A stretch of 37,020 bases of DNA. Origin: JACCZX01 sp040003315. Its GTDB lineage: Bacteria; Pseudomonadota; Gammaproteobacteria; Burkholderiales; Burkholderiaceae_F. The translations under genes were made by a program, and so were the position numbers. The DNA is taken from the NCBI GenBank assembly GCA_040003315.1, contig JBDUCU010000016.1:1-37020 (forward strand), read 5' to 3'. The notes below the pieces were generated by a model. That model worked only from the letters and a program-made list of their open reading frames with translations, did no database searches and was not told where the DNA came from. Of the stretch, positions 7,746-15,282 are shown piece after piece; position 1 is the stretch's first letter, and each line of letters starts with the position of its first letter.

Positions 7746-8673
7746 CCGGCCCGCCGTATGCGCGCTGCCGGAACCATTTGGTGGCAATCCATTTTTCGCC
7801 TTCATAAACGGGGCTCCCACCGTGCAGCGTTCGGGTATCGAGCGCCCCGTCGTCGTCGCAGTAGGCAAAGTAGACCGCGTGGCCTCTGCGCGGAAGTACA
7901 TCGAGCCCGATCTCGGGAAAGACCGTTGACCCGCCGAGTGCCACGTCGTTTAGGTACATGATCAGGGTGGCGATTCGCTGCCCGCCTTGAGAAAGTACGT
8001 CGCGATTGCCCGAATGCGCCGGATCGAAGTAGTCGTAGTGCGGTCTGTACTCGCCGCCCGGCTCGTAGTGCAGTACCTGAATCGGTTCGCCGTGCTCGAC
8101 CGGGCAATCGACAAGTTCGGCTATCCGGTGCTCGATTCGCTGCAGCAACTCGTTTTCGCCGCGCCTGAAGTAGGTGCCCGCACTGGTGCGATGCGGATGA
8201 ATGTCGTACGCCCCGGTACTGGCGTTGACGACACTCGAGCGCTGCACCCTGTCACGCGACAGCGAGATCAACTGGTCGCACTCTTCATCCGACAACAGGT
8301 TGCCGAACAGCACGACCCGCGGCGCGGCAATGACGAACAACATTTCGACGGTTCGATCGAAAGCAGGAAGGCTGCTGGGCATTTGTGCCAGCTGGGAGCT
8401 GAGCGCTGCGGGCCGCCCTGCTTGCTGCTCGCCCTCGGATGCGGATCCGGCAGCAGGCGATGTTGCCACTGAACCCTCACGCGACGCATCCGCCGCCCGC
8501 GGGTCGCCGTCTCCCCTCAATGCGCGCCAGGCGGCAGCCACGGCATCGTTGGCGTAGGTTGGGTCATACTTGGCCGCGACCAGTGTCTGAACCACGGCGT
8601 CAGTCGCGGACCCGGTGTCACACATCGTGCGCAGCCATTCCTGCAAAGCAACCGGGAGCTCTTCGAACCTCAT
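7738..8673 (-). CDS. 2-oxoglutarate/Fe(II)-dependent dioxygenase, prolyl-4-hydroxylase-like
   Basis: A 311-residue predicted oxygenase that would couple 2-oxoglutarate decarboxylation to hydroxylation of a substrate, possibly a protein proline. The C-terminal half has the jelly-roll iron site: HYDYFD gives His212 and Asp214, LHGGSPV gives the distal His284, and EKWIATKW supplies the Lys that binds 2-oxoglutarate. RTSAGTYF and GGSTVFPEIGLDVLPRRGHAVYF are typical of the bacterial P4H-like family. The first 110 residues hold a helical segment (ELPVALQEWLRTM) and a low-complexity linker. The frame runs upstream to 9351 antisense to the dehydrogenase gene; that extension is rejected. The ATG at 8673 has no ribosome-binding site, and TAAACT lies 7 nt before it. 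The substrate is unknown. Confidence 0.87.
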   Translation of the reverse strand: MRFEELPVALQEWLRTMCDTGSATDAVVQTLVAAKYDPTYANDAVAAAWRALRGDGDPRAADASREGSVATSPAAGSASEGEQQAGRPAALSSQLAQMPSSLPAFDRTVEMLFVIAAPRVVLFGNLLSDEECDQLISLSRDRVQRSSVVNASTGAYDIHPHRTSAGTYFRRGENELLQRIEHRIAELVDCPVEHGEPIQVLHYEPGGEYRPHYDYFDPAHSGNRDVLSQGGQRIATLIMYLNDVALGGSTVFPEIGLDVLPRRGHAVYFAYCDDDGALDTRTLHGGSPVYEGEKWIATKWFRQRAYGGPGA

Positions 8674-8739
8674 CAGTTCAAGTTTAGCGGCGCTCGGCAG
8701 TATTCTTGCCACTGAGTTCGAACCGAGCGGGAGATTCAG

Positions 8740-10221
8740 ATGCTGCAAAAAGTGGGATTGCCACCGTTGTCCGACGGTGCATTGCTGAAGACCGAAGCCT
8801 ACATCGGCGGTGCCTGGCTCAGCGCCGCAGCGCGTACGCGCTTCGCCGTGACCAACCCGGCAGACGGGATCGAAATCGCAAAGGTGGCTAACTGCAAGGC
8901 CCCCGAGGTACAGCAGGCGATCGACGCCGCGCAAAAGGCGCTGCCCGGTTGGCGCGCCAGAAACGCCAAGGAGCGTGCAGCAGTGATGCGGCGCTGGTTC
9001 GATCTGATCATCGCGCATCAGGAAGATCTTGCAAAGCTGATGACTGCCGAGCAAGGCAAGCCGTTGACCGAAAGCCGCGGCGAAATCACCTATGGCGCAT
9101 CGTTTGTCGAGTGGTTCGCCGAAGAAGCGAAGCGCGTCTACGGCGACATGATTCCCACAACTGCCGACGACAAACGGCTGATGGTCTGGAAGGAGCCGAT
9201 CGGAGTGGCGGCCGCAATTACGCCGTGGAATTTTCCGATTGCGATGATCACCCGAAAAGTGGCCCCGGCGATCGCGGCAGGATGCACCGTGATCGTCAAA
9301 CCGGCCGAGCAAACGCCGTTGTGCGCGCTTGCGTTGGCCGAGCTGGCCCATCGCGCGGGCCTTCCGCCGGGCGTATTCAACGTCGTGCCCGCGGACGAAA
9401 CGAATTCAATCGCGGTCGGCAAACTGCTGTGCGAATCGCCGGTGGTGCGCAAGCTTTCGTTCACGGGGTCCACCGCAGTCGGCCGCATTTTGATGCAGCA
9501 AAGCGCGTCGACGCTGAAAAAGCTTTCGCTCGAGCTCGGCGGCAACGCCCCGTTCATCGTGTTCGACGACGCGGCGATCGACGCAGCGGTCGATGGTGCA
9601 GTGGCGTCAAAATATCGCAACGCGGGACAGACCTGTGTCTGCACCAATCGCTTTTATGTCCATACCAAGATCTACGACGAGTTCGTGCACAAATTCGCGG
9701 CAAAGGCGGCACAACTGATCGTCGGGTCGGGATTCGACCCGGGCGTCCAGCAGGGACCGTTGATCGACACAAACGCCCTGAAGAAGGTCGAGCAGCATGT
9801 TGCCGACGCGAAAAACCTCGGCGCCAAAGTGATCACCGGTGGCGAGCGCCATGCACTCGGAGGCACGTTCTATCAGCCGACCGTGCTGGCCGATGCCACC
9901 GACAAAATGGTGCTGACGCGTGAAGAAACTTTTGGGCCAGTGGCGCCGGTCTTCAGATTCTTGCGCGATGAAGAAGCCATTGCTGCTGCCAACGCAACCG
10001 AGTTCGGTCTGGCGGCGTACTTTTACTCGCGCGATGTCGCTCGCGTGTTCCGCGTCGCCGAGGCGCTCGAGTACGGGATAGTCGGCGTCAACACTGGATT
10101 GATGTCGAACGAAGTCGCGCCCTTTGGTGGCATCAAACAATCGGGGTTCGGCCGAGAAGGTTCCAAGTACGGCATCGAGGAATACCTCGTGACCAAGTAC
10201 GTTTGCGTGGGTGGAATTTAG
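8740..10221 (+). CDS. gabD: NAD(P)-dependent succinate-semialdehyde dehydrogenase
   Basis: A 493-residue aldehyde dehydrogenase that oxidises succinate semialdehyde to succinate, the last step of GABA breakdown feeding the TCA cycle. ITPWNFPIAMITRK binds the cofactor, with the usual KPAEQTPL after it. Glu265 in LELGGNAPF is the general base. Cys299 in RNAGQTCVCTNR is the nucleophile, followed by a second Cys (C301), a pattern seen in GabD enzymes that may be redox sensitive. EEYLVTKYVCVGG at the end is typical of GabD. ATG at 8740 follows GGGAG. No GABA transaminase lies nearby, so the exact substrate range is inferred. Its stop overlaps the convergent PPK2 stop by 4 nt. Confidence 0.93.
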   Translation: MLQKVGLPPLSDGALLKTEAYIGGAWLSAAARTRFAVTNPADGIEIAKVANCKAPEVQQAIDAAQKALPGWRARNAKERAAVMRRWFDLIIAHQEDLAKLMTAEQGKPLTESRGEITYGASFVEWFAEEAKRVYGDMIPTTADDKRLMVWKEPIGVAAAITPWNFPIAMITRKVAPAIAAGCTVIVKPAEQTPLCALALAELAHRAGLPPGVFNVVPADETNSIAVGKLLCESPVVRKLSFTGSTAVGRILMQQSASTLKKLSLELGGNAPFIVFDDAAIDAAVDGAVASKYRNAGQTCVCTNRFYVHTKIYDEFVHKFAAKAAQLIVGSGFDPGVQQGPLIDTNALKKVEQHVADAKNLGAKVITGGERHALGGTFYQPTVLADATDKMVLTREETFGPVAPVFRFLRDEEAIAAANATEFGLAAYFYSRDVARVFRVAEALEYGIVGVNTGLMSNEVAPFGGIKQSGFGREGSKYGIEEYLVTKYVCVGGI

Positions 10222-11144
10222 GGCCTCTCGTTGACCAACAGCTCGCGCGACCGCATCAGCTCGGCTCGCTGGACCTTGTCGAGCTCAGGATAGCGAAGCT
10301 TCATTTTTTCGAGCGCCTCGACGATCGCAGTTACGACGACCAGCCGCGTGAACCATTTGTTATCCGCCGGCACAGCGAACCAGGGCGCTTGTTCAGTAGC
10401 CGTCCCGCGAATCGCCGCTTCGTAGGCGTCCATATATTCGTTCCAGTGAGCGCGCTGCTCGAGATCCGCGGCGTGGAACTTCCAGTTCTTCGACGGCTTA
10501 TCCAGCCGCTCGAGAAGGCGCTTTTTCTGCTCGTCGCGCGATACATGAAGGAAGAACTTGAGGACCGCGGTGCCGTTGCGCACCAGATAGTCTTCAAACG
10601 CGGCAATGTCTTTCATGCGTTGCTCGAAGATGTCCTTCGTGACCCGCTCGGGCGGCAGCTTCTGCGCCTTGAGAACCTCCTGATTGACCCGGACCACCAG
10701 CACCTCTTCGTAGTACGAGCGATTGAAAATCCCGATGCGACCGCGCTCCGGAAAGCGTCGATAACAACGCCACATCCAATCGTGATCCAGCTCTTCCGAT
10801 GACGGCTGTTTGAATGCAACGACATCGACGCCCTGCGGATTCACGCCGGTCATCACATGCTTGATCGTGCTGTCCTTGCCGGCTGCATCCATTGCCTGCA
10901 GGATGATCAGCACAGAATGACGGTCCTGCGCATAGAGTTTGTCCTGTTCAGCCACCAGCCGCTCGACGCCGGCGGCAAGCAACCGCGCCGCCTCGACCTT
11001 CCTGTGGCGAACGTCACCCGCCGATTTCAGACCATCGGTATCTCCTGAATCGACTTTCTTCAGGCGAAACTTCTTGCCATCGGTGACTCGATACGGTTCG
11101 ATGTTGATTGCAACTTTCTTCGGCTTTCCGCGGTTCGAAGGCAT
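10218..11144 (-). CDS. Polyphosphate kinase 2 family protein
   Basis: A 308-residue cytosolic enzyme that moves phosphate between polyphosphate and nucleotides. The P-loop reads QAMDAAGKDSTIKHVMTGVN and the Walker B region is IGIFNRSYYEEVLVVRV. The lid module KNWKFHAADLEQRAHWNEY is characteristic of this PPK2 subgroup (polyphosphate:nucleotide phosphotransferases), which commonly phosphorylate AMP and ADP. The N-terminus is basic and Lys-rich (KPKKVAINIEP). The ATG at 11144 has GAGGA 6 nt upstream. It is divergent from the EF-G-like gene (79 nt apart) and convergent with gabD. Whether it prefers AMP, ADP or GDP cannot be told from the sequence. Confidence 0.93.
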   Translation of the reverse strand: MPSNRGKPKKVAINIEPYRVTDGKKFRLKKVDSGDTDGLKSAGDVRHRKVEAARLLAAGVERLVAEQDKLYAQDRHSVLIILQAMDAAGKDSTIKHVMTGVNPQGVDVVAFKQPSSEELDHDWMWRCYRRFPERGRIGIFNRSYYEEVLVVRVNQEVLKAQKLPPERVTKDIFEQRMKDIAAFEDYLVRNGTAVLKFFLHVSRDEQKKRLLERLDKPSKNWKFHAADLEQRAHWNEYMDAYEAAIRGTATEQAPWFAVPADNKWFTRLVVVTAIVEALEKMKLRYPELDKVQRAELMRSRELLVNERP

Positions 11145-11223
11145 CTTTAATCCTCGTCAGTGAAGCGCGGGTAGCATAGCCAATGGCCCGCAGGAGACAT
11201 TCAGAAAACCGAGAGAGGCAGCG

Positions 11224-13296
11224 ATGATCTACACAACGGAGAACATCAGGACCGTGGCCCTACTCGGCCACGGCGGTGCAGGAAAGACGACATTGAGCGA
11301 GGCGCTGCTCGCCAAAGCGGGCGCGATCCAGGCTGCCGGCAGCGTCGAAAAGGGCACCACGGTCAGCGATTTCGATCCCCTCGAGAAAAGTTTCCAGCAT
11401 TCGCTGCGCACCTCGGCGCTGCACCTTGATCTGCCCAGTGTGCGCGTGCATATCCTCGACACGCCCGGGTTTCCGGATTTCATCGGACAGGCCATCGGCG
11501 CGCTCGACGCGGTAGAGACAGCGGCGATTGTCGTCAACGCATCCACCGGAATCGAGATGATTACATCGCGCATGATGGATTGGGCTGCAAAGCGCAAGCT
11601 CTGCCGGCTAATCATCGTCAACAAGATCGACGCCGACAACGTTGATTTGCCCGGATTGCTGGCCGATCTGCGCGGCACGTTCGGCAAAGAGATTCTGCCG
11701 ATCAACCTGCCGGCCGAAAATGGCACGCGGGTGGTCGATTGCTTCTTCAATCCCTCTGGAACGTCCGATTTCTCTTCGGTGTCCGAAGCGCATCAAGCAC
11801 TGATCGACCAGGTGATCGAGGTCGACGAAGATCTGATGGCTCGCTATCTGGAACAAGGCCAAGACATCGAGGCGACACAGTTGCACGAGCCGTTTGAGAA
11901 GGCCCTGCGCGAAGGCCATTTGGTGCCGGTGTGTTTTGTCTCGTCGCGCAACGGCGCCGGCATCGATGAATTGCTCAACATCTTCGACCGCTTGCTTCCC
12001 AACCCGGCCGAGGGCAATGCACCGCTGTTTTTCAGGAGCAGCCGCGACAGTTCAGCCGCAGACGGAAAGGCCGAGAGCGAATTCCGGTCGCAGCCTGACC
12101 CCAAAAAGCATGTGCTCGCGCATGTGTTCAAAGTCGTCGTCGATCCGTACGTCGGCAGGATGGGCGTCTTTCGCGTGCACCAGGGCACGATCACGAAGGA
12201 CACGCAGCTTTACATCGGCAGCGAACGCAAGCCATTCAAGGTCGGCCATCTGTTGATGCTTCAAGGGGCGAAAACGGTCGAGGTGGCGTCGGCGTTTCCC
12301 GGCGACATTGCGGCGATCGCCAAGGTCGATGAGATTGGCTTCGACTCCGTGCTTCACGATTCGCATGACGAAGACCAGATCCGCATGCAGCCGCTCGAAT
12401 TTCCGACGCCGATGAGTGGACTTGCAATTCAGCCCAAGCGACGCGGTGACGAGCAGCGCATCTCGGAAGTGCTGAACAAGATGATGGCCGAGGATCCGAC
12501 GCTCCTGGTCGAGCATGACGTGACGCTGAACGAAACGGTTCTGCGCGGCCTCGGAGAATTGCATCTGCGCTCAGCGCTGGAACGCATGGCGTCGCAATAC
12601 AAGATCGAAGTGCAGACCCGGCCGCCACGGGTGCCGTATCGCGAGACGATTGGAGCGCCGGCCGAAGGGCACGCCAGACACAAGAAACAAACCGGTGGCG
12701 CGGGCCAGTTCGGCGAGGTCTTCCTGCGCATCGAGCCGCTGGCACGCGGCGCAGGGTTCGAGTTCGTCGACCAGGTCAAGGGCGGCGTGATTCCGTACCA
12801 GTTCATCCCTGCGGTGCAGAAGGGCGTCGAATCGGTCCTCGCGTCCGGTCCGGTGGCCGGATGTCCGATGCAGGATCTGCGCGTGATCGTGTACGACGGC
12901 AAGCACCACCCGGTCGATTCAAAGGAGATCGCATTCGTCGCCGCCGGCCGCAAGGCATTTCTGGATGCGCTTGCGAAAGCGCGTCCGATCGTGCTCGAGC
13001 CGATCGTCACCGCCGAGATCGAGGCGCCCGAGTCGCATATCGGCGACATCACCGGCGACCTGTCGGCGCGCCGCGGGCATATCACCGGCACGCGTGGTGC
13101 GTCGGGCGCAATGGTGGTCGAGAGTCAGGTCCCTCTGGCGGAACTTGAAGGTTATTCGGCGCGGCTAAAGTCGATGACGCAGGGGCGCGGCGCGTGGACG
13201 ATGTCGCTGTCGCACTACGAACAGGCGCCGCCGGGACTGCAGCAACAACTCGCGACCGAGCACAAATCCAAGAGCCGGCACGAGGAGGATGAATAA
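11224..13296 (+). CDS. EF-G-like translational GTPase (EF-G2 type paralogue)
   Basis: A 690-residue five-domain GTPase related to elongation factor G. G1 is GHGGAGKTT (residues 15-23) where canonical EF-G has AHIDAGKTT, G3 is DTPGF instead of DTPGH, and G4 is NKID. Domains II to V follow, with HARHKKQTGGAGQFGEVFLR in domain IV and a C-terminal domain V (IEAPESHIGDITGDLSARRG). It lies alone rather than in the str operon with rpsL, rpsG and tuf, so it is most likely the EF-G-like paralogue (EF-G2 group), not the main translocase. The loss of the G3 His, which is catalytic in EF-G and EF-Tu, predicts weak or different GTP hydrolysis. ATG follows GAGAGG. Its function is not established. Confidence 0.88.
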   Translation: MIYTTENIRTVALLGHGGAGKTTLSEALLAKAGAIQAAGSVEKGTTVSDFDPLEKSFQHSLRTSALHLDLPSVRVHILDTPGFPDFIGQAIGALDAVETAAIVVNASTGIEMITSRMMDWAAKRKLCRLIIVNKIDADNVDLPGLLADLRGTFGKEILPINLPAENGTRVVDCFFNPSGTSDFSSVSEAHQALIDQVIEVDEDLMARYLEQGQDIEATQLHEPFEKALREGHLVPVCFVSSRNGAGIDELLNIFDRLLPNPAEGNAPLFFRSSRDSSAADGKAESEFRSQPDPKKHVLAHVFKVVVDPYVGRMGVFRVHQGTITKDTQLYIGSERKPFKVGHLLMLQGAKTVEVASAFPGDIAAIAKVDEIGFDSVLHDSHDEDQIRMQPLEFPTPMSGLAIQPKRRGDEQRISEVLNKMMAEDPTLLVEHDVTLNETVLRGLGELHLRSALERMASQYKIEVQTRPPRVPYRETIGAPAEGHARHKKQTGGAGQFGEVFLRIEPLARGAGFEFVDQVKGGVIPYQFIPAVQKGVESVLASGPVAGCPMQDLRVIVYDGKHHPVDSKEIAFVAAGRKAFLDALAKARPIVLEPIVTAEIEAPESHIGDITGDLSARRGHITGTRGASGAMVVESQVPLAELEGYSARLKSMTQGRGAWTMSLSHYEQAPPGLQQQLATEHKSKSRHEEDE

Positions 13297-13301
13297 CGCG
13301 A

Positions 13302-14531
13302 TCAAGCCGCCGCCGGGAGCCGCTCGACCCTTTGCTCTTTGATCGGCAGGTTGACGAGCGCCGCCGCGAGTGCGAGCAGCGCGTCGGCGTACCACATCCA
13401 CAGATAGCTGCCGGTGCGGTCGACTGCAATCCCACCGAGATACGCGCCGAAAAATGCGCCGACCTGGTGCGATAGCAACGTCAGCCCAAACAGTGTCGCA
13501 AGGTAGCGCACACCGAATAGTTTGCCAACCACGCCCGCGGTGGGTGGAACTGTGGCCAACCACGTCAAGCCAAGTCCAATCGCGAAGATGTAAAACGTAA
13601 TCGCAGTCTTCGGCGCGGCCAGGTAAATCAAAATCAACACGGTGCGCGACAGATACAGCCAGAACAGGATGTACTTGCTACGGTAACGATTGACCCACTG
13701 GCCGGCCACCAAACTGCCGACAATGTTCGCCAGGCCGATCAGCGCAAGCGACCAGCTGGCAACCGACGCCGGCAGGCCGCACAACCCGACTTCGCCCGGC
13801 AAATGGATCACCAGAAACGCAATGTGAAAGCCGCAGGTGAAAAATCCCGCGTGCAGCAGCAGATAACTGCGATCCTTGAACGCGGCGGCTACGGCGCGCT
13901 TCAGGCCGCCGTCGGTCTCGGTCGCCGCGCGCGCTGCAGTAGCCGCCGCAGAGCCGCGCAAGATGCGAGCGAGAGGCAGCGCGGTCAGCGTCAGCAGCGC
14001 CAGTGACCACATTGCGCCGGCCCAGCCCAACAGGCTGATCAGCTTTTGCACCACGGGAGCAAACACAAACTGGCCAAAGGACCCGCCCGCATTGATCACC
14101 CCGGACGCGGTGCCTCTCTTATTGGCGGGCACGTATTGCGCGGCGCCCCCTATTAGTACCGAAAAGCCGGCGCCGCCGGCGCCCGCCGCAAACAAGAACC
14201 CCATCGTCAACATCAACCCGAACTGGTTCGTGAGGACCGGCGTCAGTGCACAGCCGATGGCAAGCAGCACGATGCTCCCCGCCAACACGCGACCGGTGCC
14301 ATAGCGATCGGCGAATGCGCCGGCGATCGGCTGCACAGCTCCCCACACAAACTGGCCCACCGCGAGTGCGAAGCTGATCGTCACGATGCCCAGGCCGGTC
14401 GCCGTGTTCAGCGGCGACACGAACAGTCCGAGCGACTGCCTCGCACCCATCGTCACCATTAATATCGCCGCCGCCGTCAGCACCATTGGCCACCAGCTGC
14501 GCGCCGCACTCGTCGGCGAGGCATCGTTCAT
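13302..14531 (-). CDS. Major facilitator superfamily transporter
   Basis: A 409-residue inner-membrane carrier with about 12 transmembrane segments and a central loop near residues 200-220 rich in Ala and charged residues. The first half carries GQFVWGAVQPIAGAFADRYG, the MFS loop 2-3 motif, and VPANKRGTASGVINAGGSFG resembles oxalate/formate or monocarboxylate-type carriers. The start ATG has AAGGAG upstream and overlaps the stop of the MarR gene (ATGA), so both are read from the palindromic promoter region at 15084-15113. The pair suggests a ligand-regulated exporter or uptake system. The substrate is unknown. Confidence 0.9.
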   Translation of the reverse strand: MNDASPTSAARSWWPMVLTAAAILMVTMGARQSLGLFVSPLNTATGLGIVTISFALAVGQFVWGAVQPIAGAFADRYGTGRVLAGSIVLLAIGCALTPVLTNQFGLMLTMGFLFAAGAGGAGFSVLIGGAAQYVPANKRGTASGVINAGGSFGQFVFAPVVQKLISLLGWAGAMWSLALLTLTALPLARILRGSAAATAARAATETDGGLKRAVAAAFKDRSYLLLHAGFFTCGFHIAFLVIHLPGEVGLCGLPASVASWSLALIGLANIVGSLVAGQWVNRYRSKYILFWLYLSRTVLILIYLAAPKTAITFYIFAIGLGLTWLATVPPTAGVVGKLFGVRYLATLFGLTLLSHQVGAFFGAYLGGIAVDRTGSYLWMWYADALLALAAALVNLPIKEQRVERLPAAA

Positions 14532-15079
14532 CGGCTCCGCTCCTTTTGCTTCGACTTTGAATGAGCCGGCGCCGCGTGGCTTGTGCCGCGATCGGCCTGA
14601 TCCGGCGGATCAGTTGCCAGTTGTGTGAGCACATCATCGAGCAGCGCATGCAGCGCAACAACCGTTTTCACGCCGAGTCGACGGTTCAGATCCTGCTGCG
14701 CCGCGCGCCAGTGGCGCTGCGCTTCGAGCCGAACGGTGCGTCCTGCTGCAGTCGAAACGACGCGTCGGCTGCGCGCATCCGGGCCCGCCTGCAGTTCGAT
14801 CCATCCGTGCCCGATCAGTGGTCGCAGATTGCGGGTCAGAGTCGACGCGTCGAGGTTCAGGCTCGCCGCCAGCGCGGCGGGCTGGATCGGCTCGAGCCGC
14901 ATCACTGCAGACAACAGCGAGTACTGCGTCGTCTTCAGGCCGGCCGCGGCCGTGTAAGCATCGTAGTGCTGGCCAAGCCGGCGGCCGAGCTGCCGAAGTT
15001 TCAGATGCGTGCAACCCCGCGGCACGTCGGTGGCGACGCCCGATCGAGCTCGAACTGGAGAGCGCAGGTTCGACGACAT
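14528..15079 (-). CDS. MarR-family transcriptional regulator
   Basis: A 183-residue winged-helix DNA-binding protein. The core matches MarR: LKLRQLGRRLGQHYDAYTAA (dimer helix), KTTQYSLLSAV, then the helix-turn-helix PAALAASLNLDASTLTRNLRPL and the wing GWIELQAGPDARSRRVVSTAAG. A basic, Ser-rich tail (HSKSKQKERSR) follows. The ATG at 15079 has no ribosome-binding site, but a -10-like TACAAT lies exactly 6 nt upstream, so the message may be leaderless. The inverted repeat covering this promoter is the obvious autoregulatory operator. The downstream MFS gene overlaps by ATGA and is the likely regulated target. The frame upstream of 15079 has no family support. Confidence 0.92.
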   Translation of the reverse strand: MSSNLRSPVRARSGVATDVPRGCTHLKLRQLGRRLGQHYDAYTAAAGLKTTQYSLLSAVMRLEPIQPAALAASLNLDASTLTRNLRPLIGHGWIELQAGPDARSRRVVSTAAGRTVRLEAQRHWRAAQQDLNRRLGVKTVVALHALLDDVLTQLATDPPDQADRGTSHAAPAHSKSKQKERSR

Positions 15080-15083
15080 CAGT

Positions 15084-15113
15084 CCATTGTACCTACAATG
15101 GTTGCAGGTACAA
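15084..15113 (-). promoter_or_regulatory. Palindromic operator and promoter of the marR-MFS operon
   Basis: CCATTGTA-CC-TACAATGG (15084-15101) is a perfect inverted repeat with 8-bp arms. An outer pair TTGTACC (15087-15093) and GGTACAA (15107-15113) forms a second, overlapping inverted repeat. On the minus strand TTGTAC and TACAAT sit 16 bp apart as -35 and -10 candidates, so a bound MarR dimer would cover the promoter. Autorepression is inferred. Confidence 0.75.
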
Positions 15114-15282
15114 GTGAAATCGGCGGCGCTCTGATGGCCGGCGCTCAGCCGTCGCCCGTCGTCGGCCTCGGCTCGACTGCCCGTCTTCCCGTTCCAGCCC
15201 CGCCCAACTGAGTTTCGTCGCACTGGCGCTGCGGCCAGTGGCGAGTTGCCTATCATCCGCGTTTTCCTCCGGAGGGATTGCT

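Noticed and set aside
8674..9351. Long upstream extension of the 2OG/Fe(II) oxygenase frame.
   Set aside because: It runs antisense through the dehydrogenase gene, and the translation looks like a shadow. Family similarity begins after the ATG at 8673.
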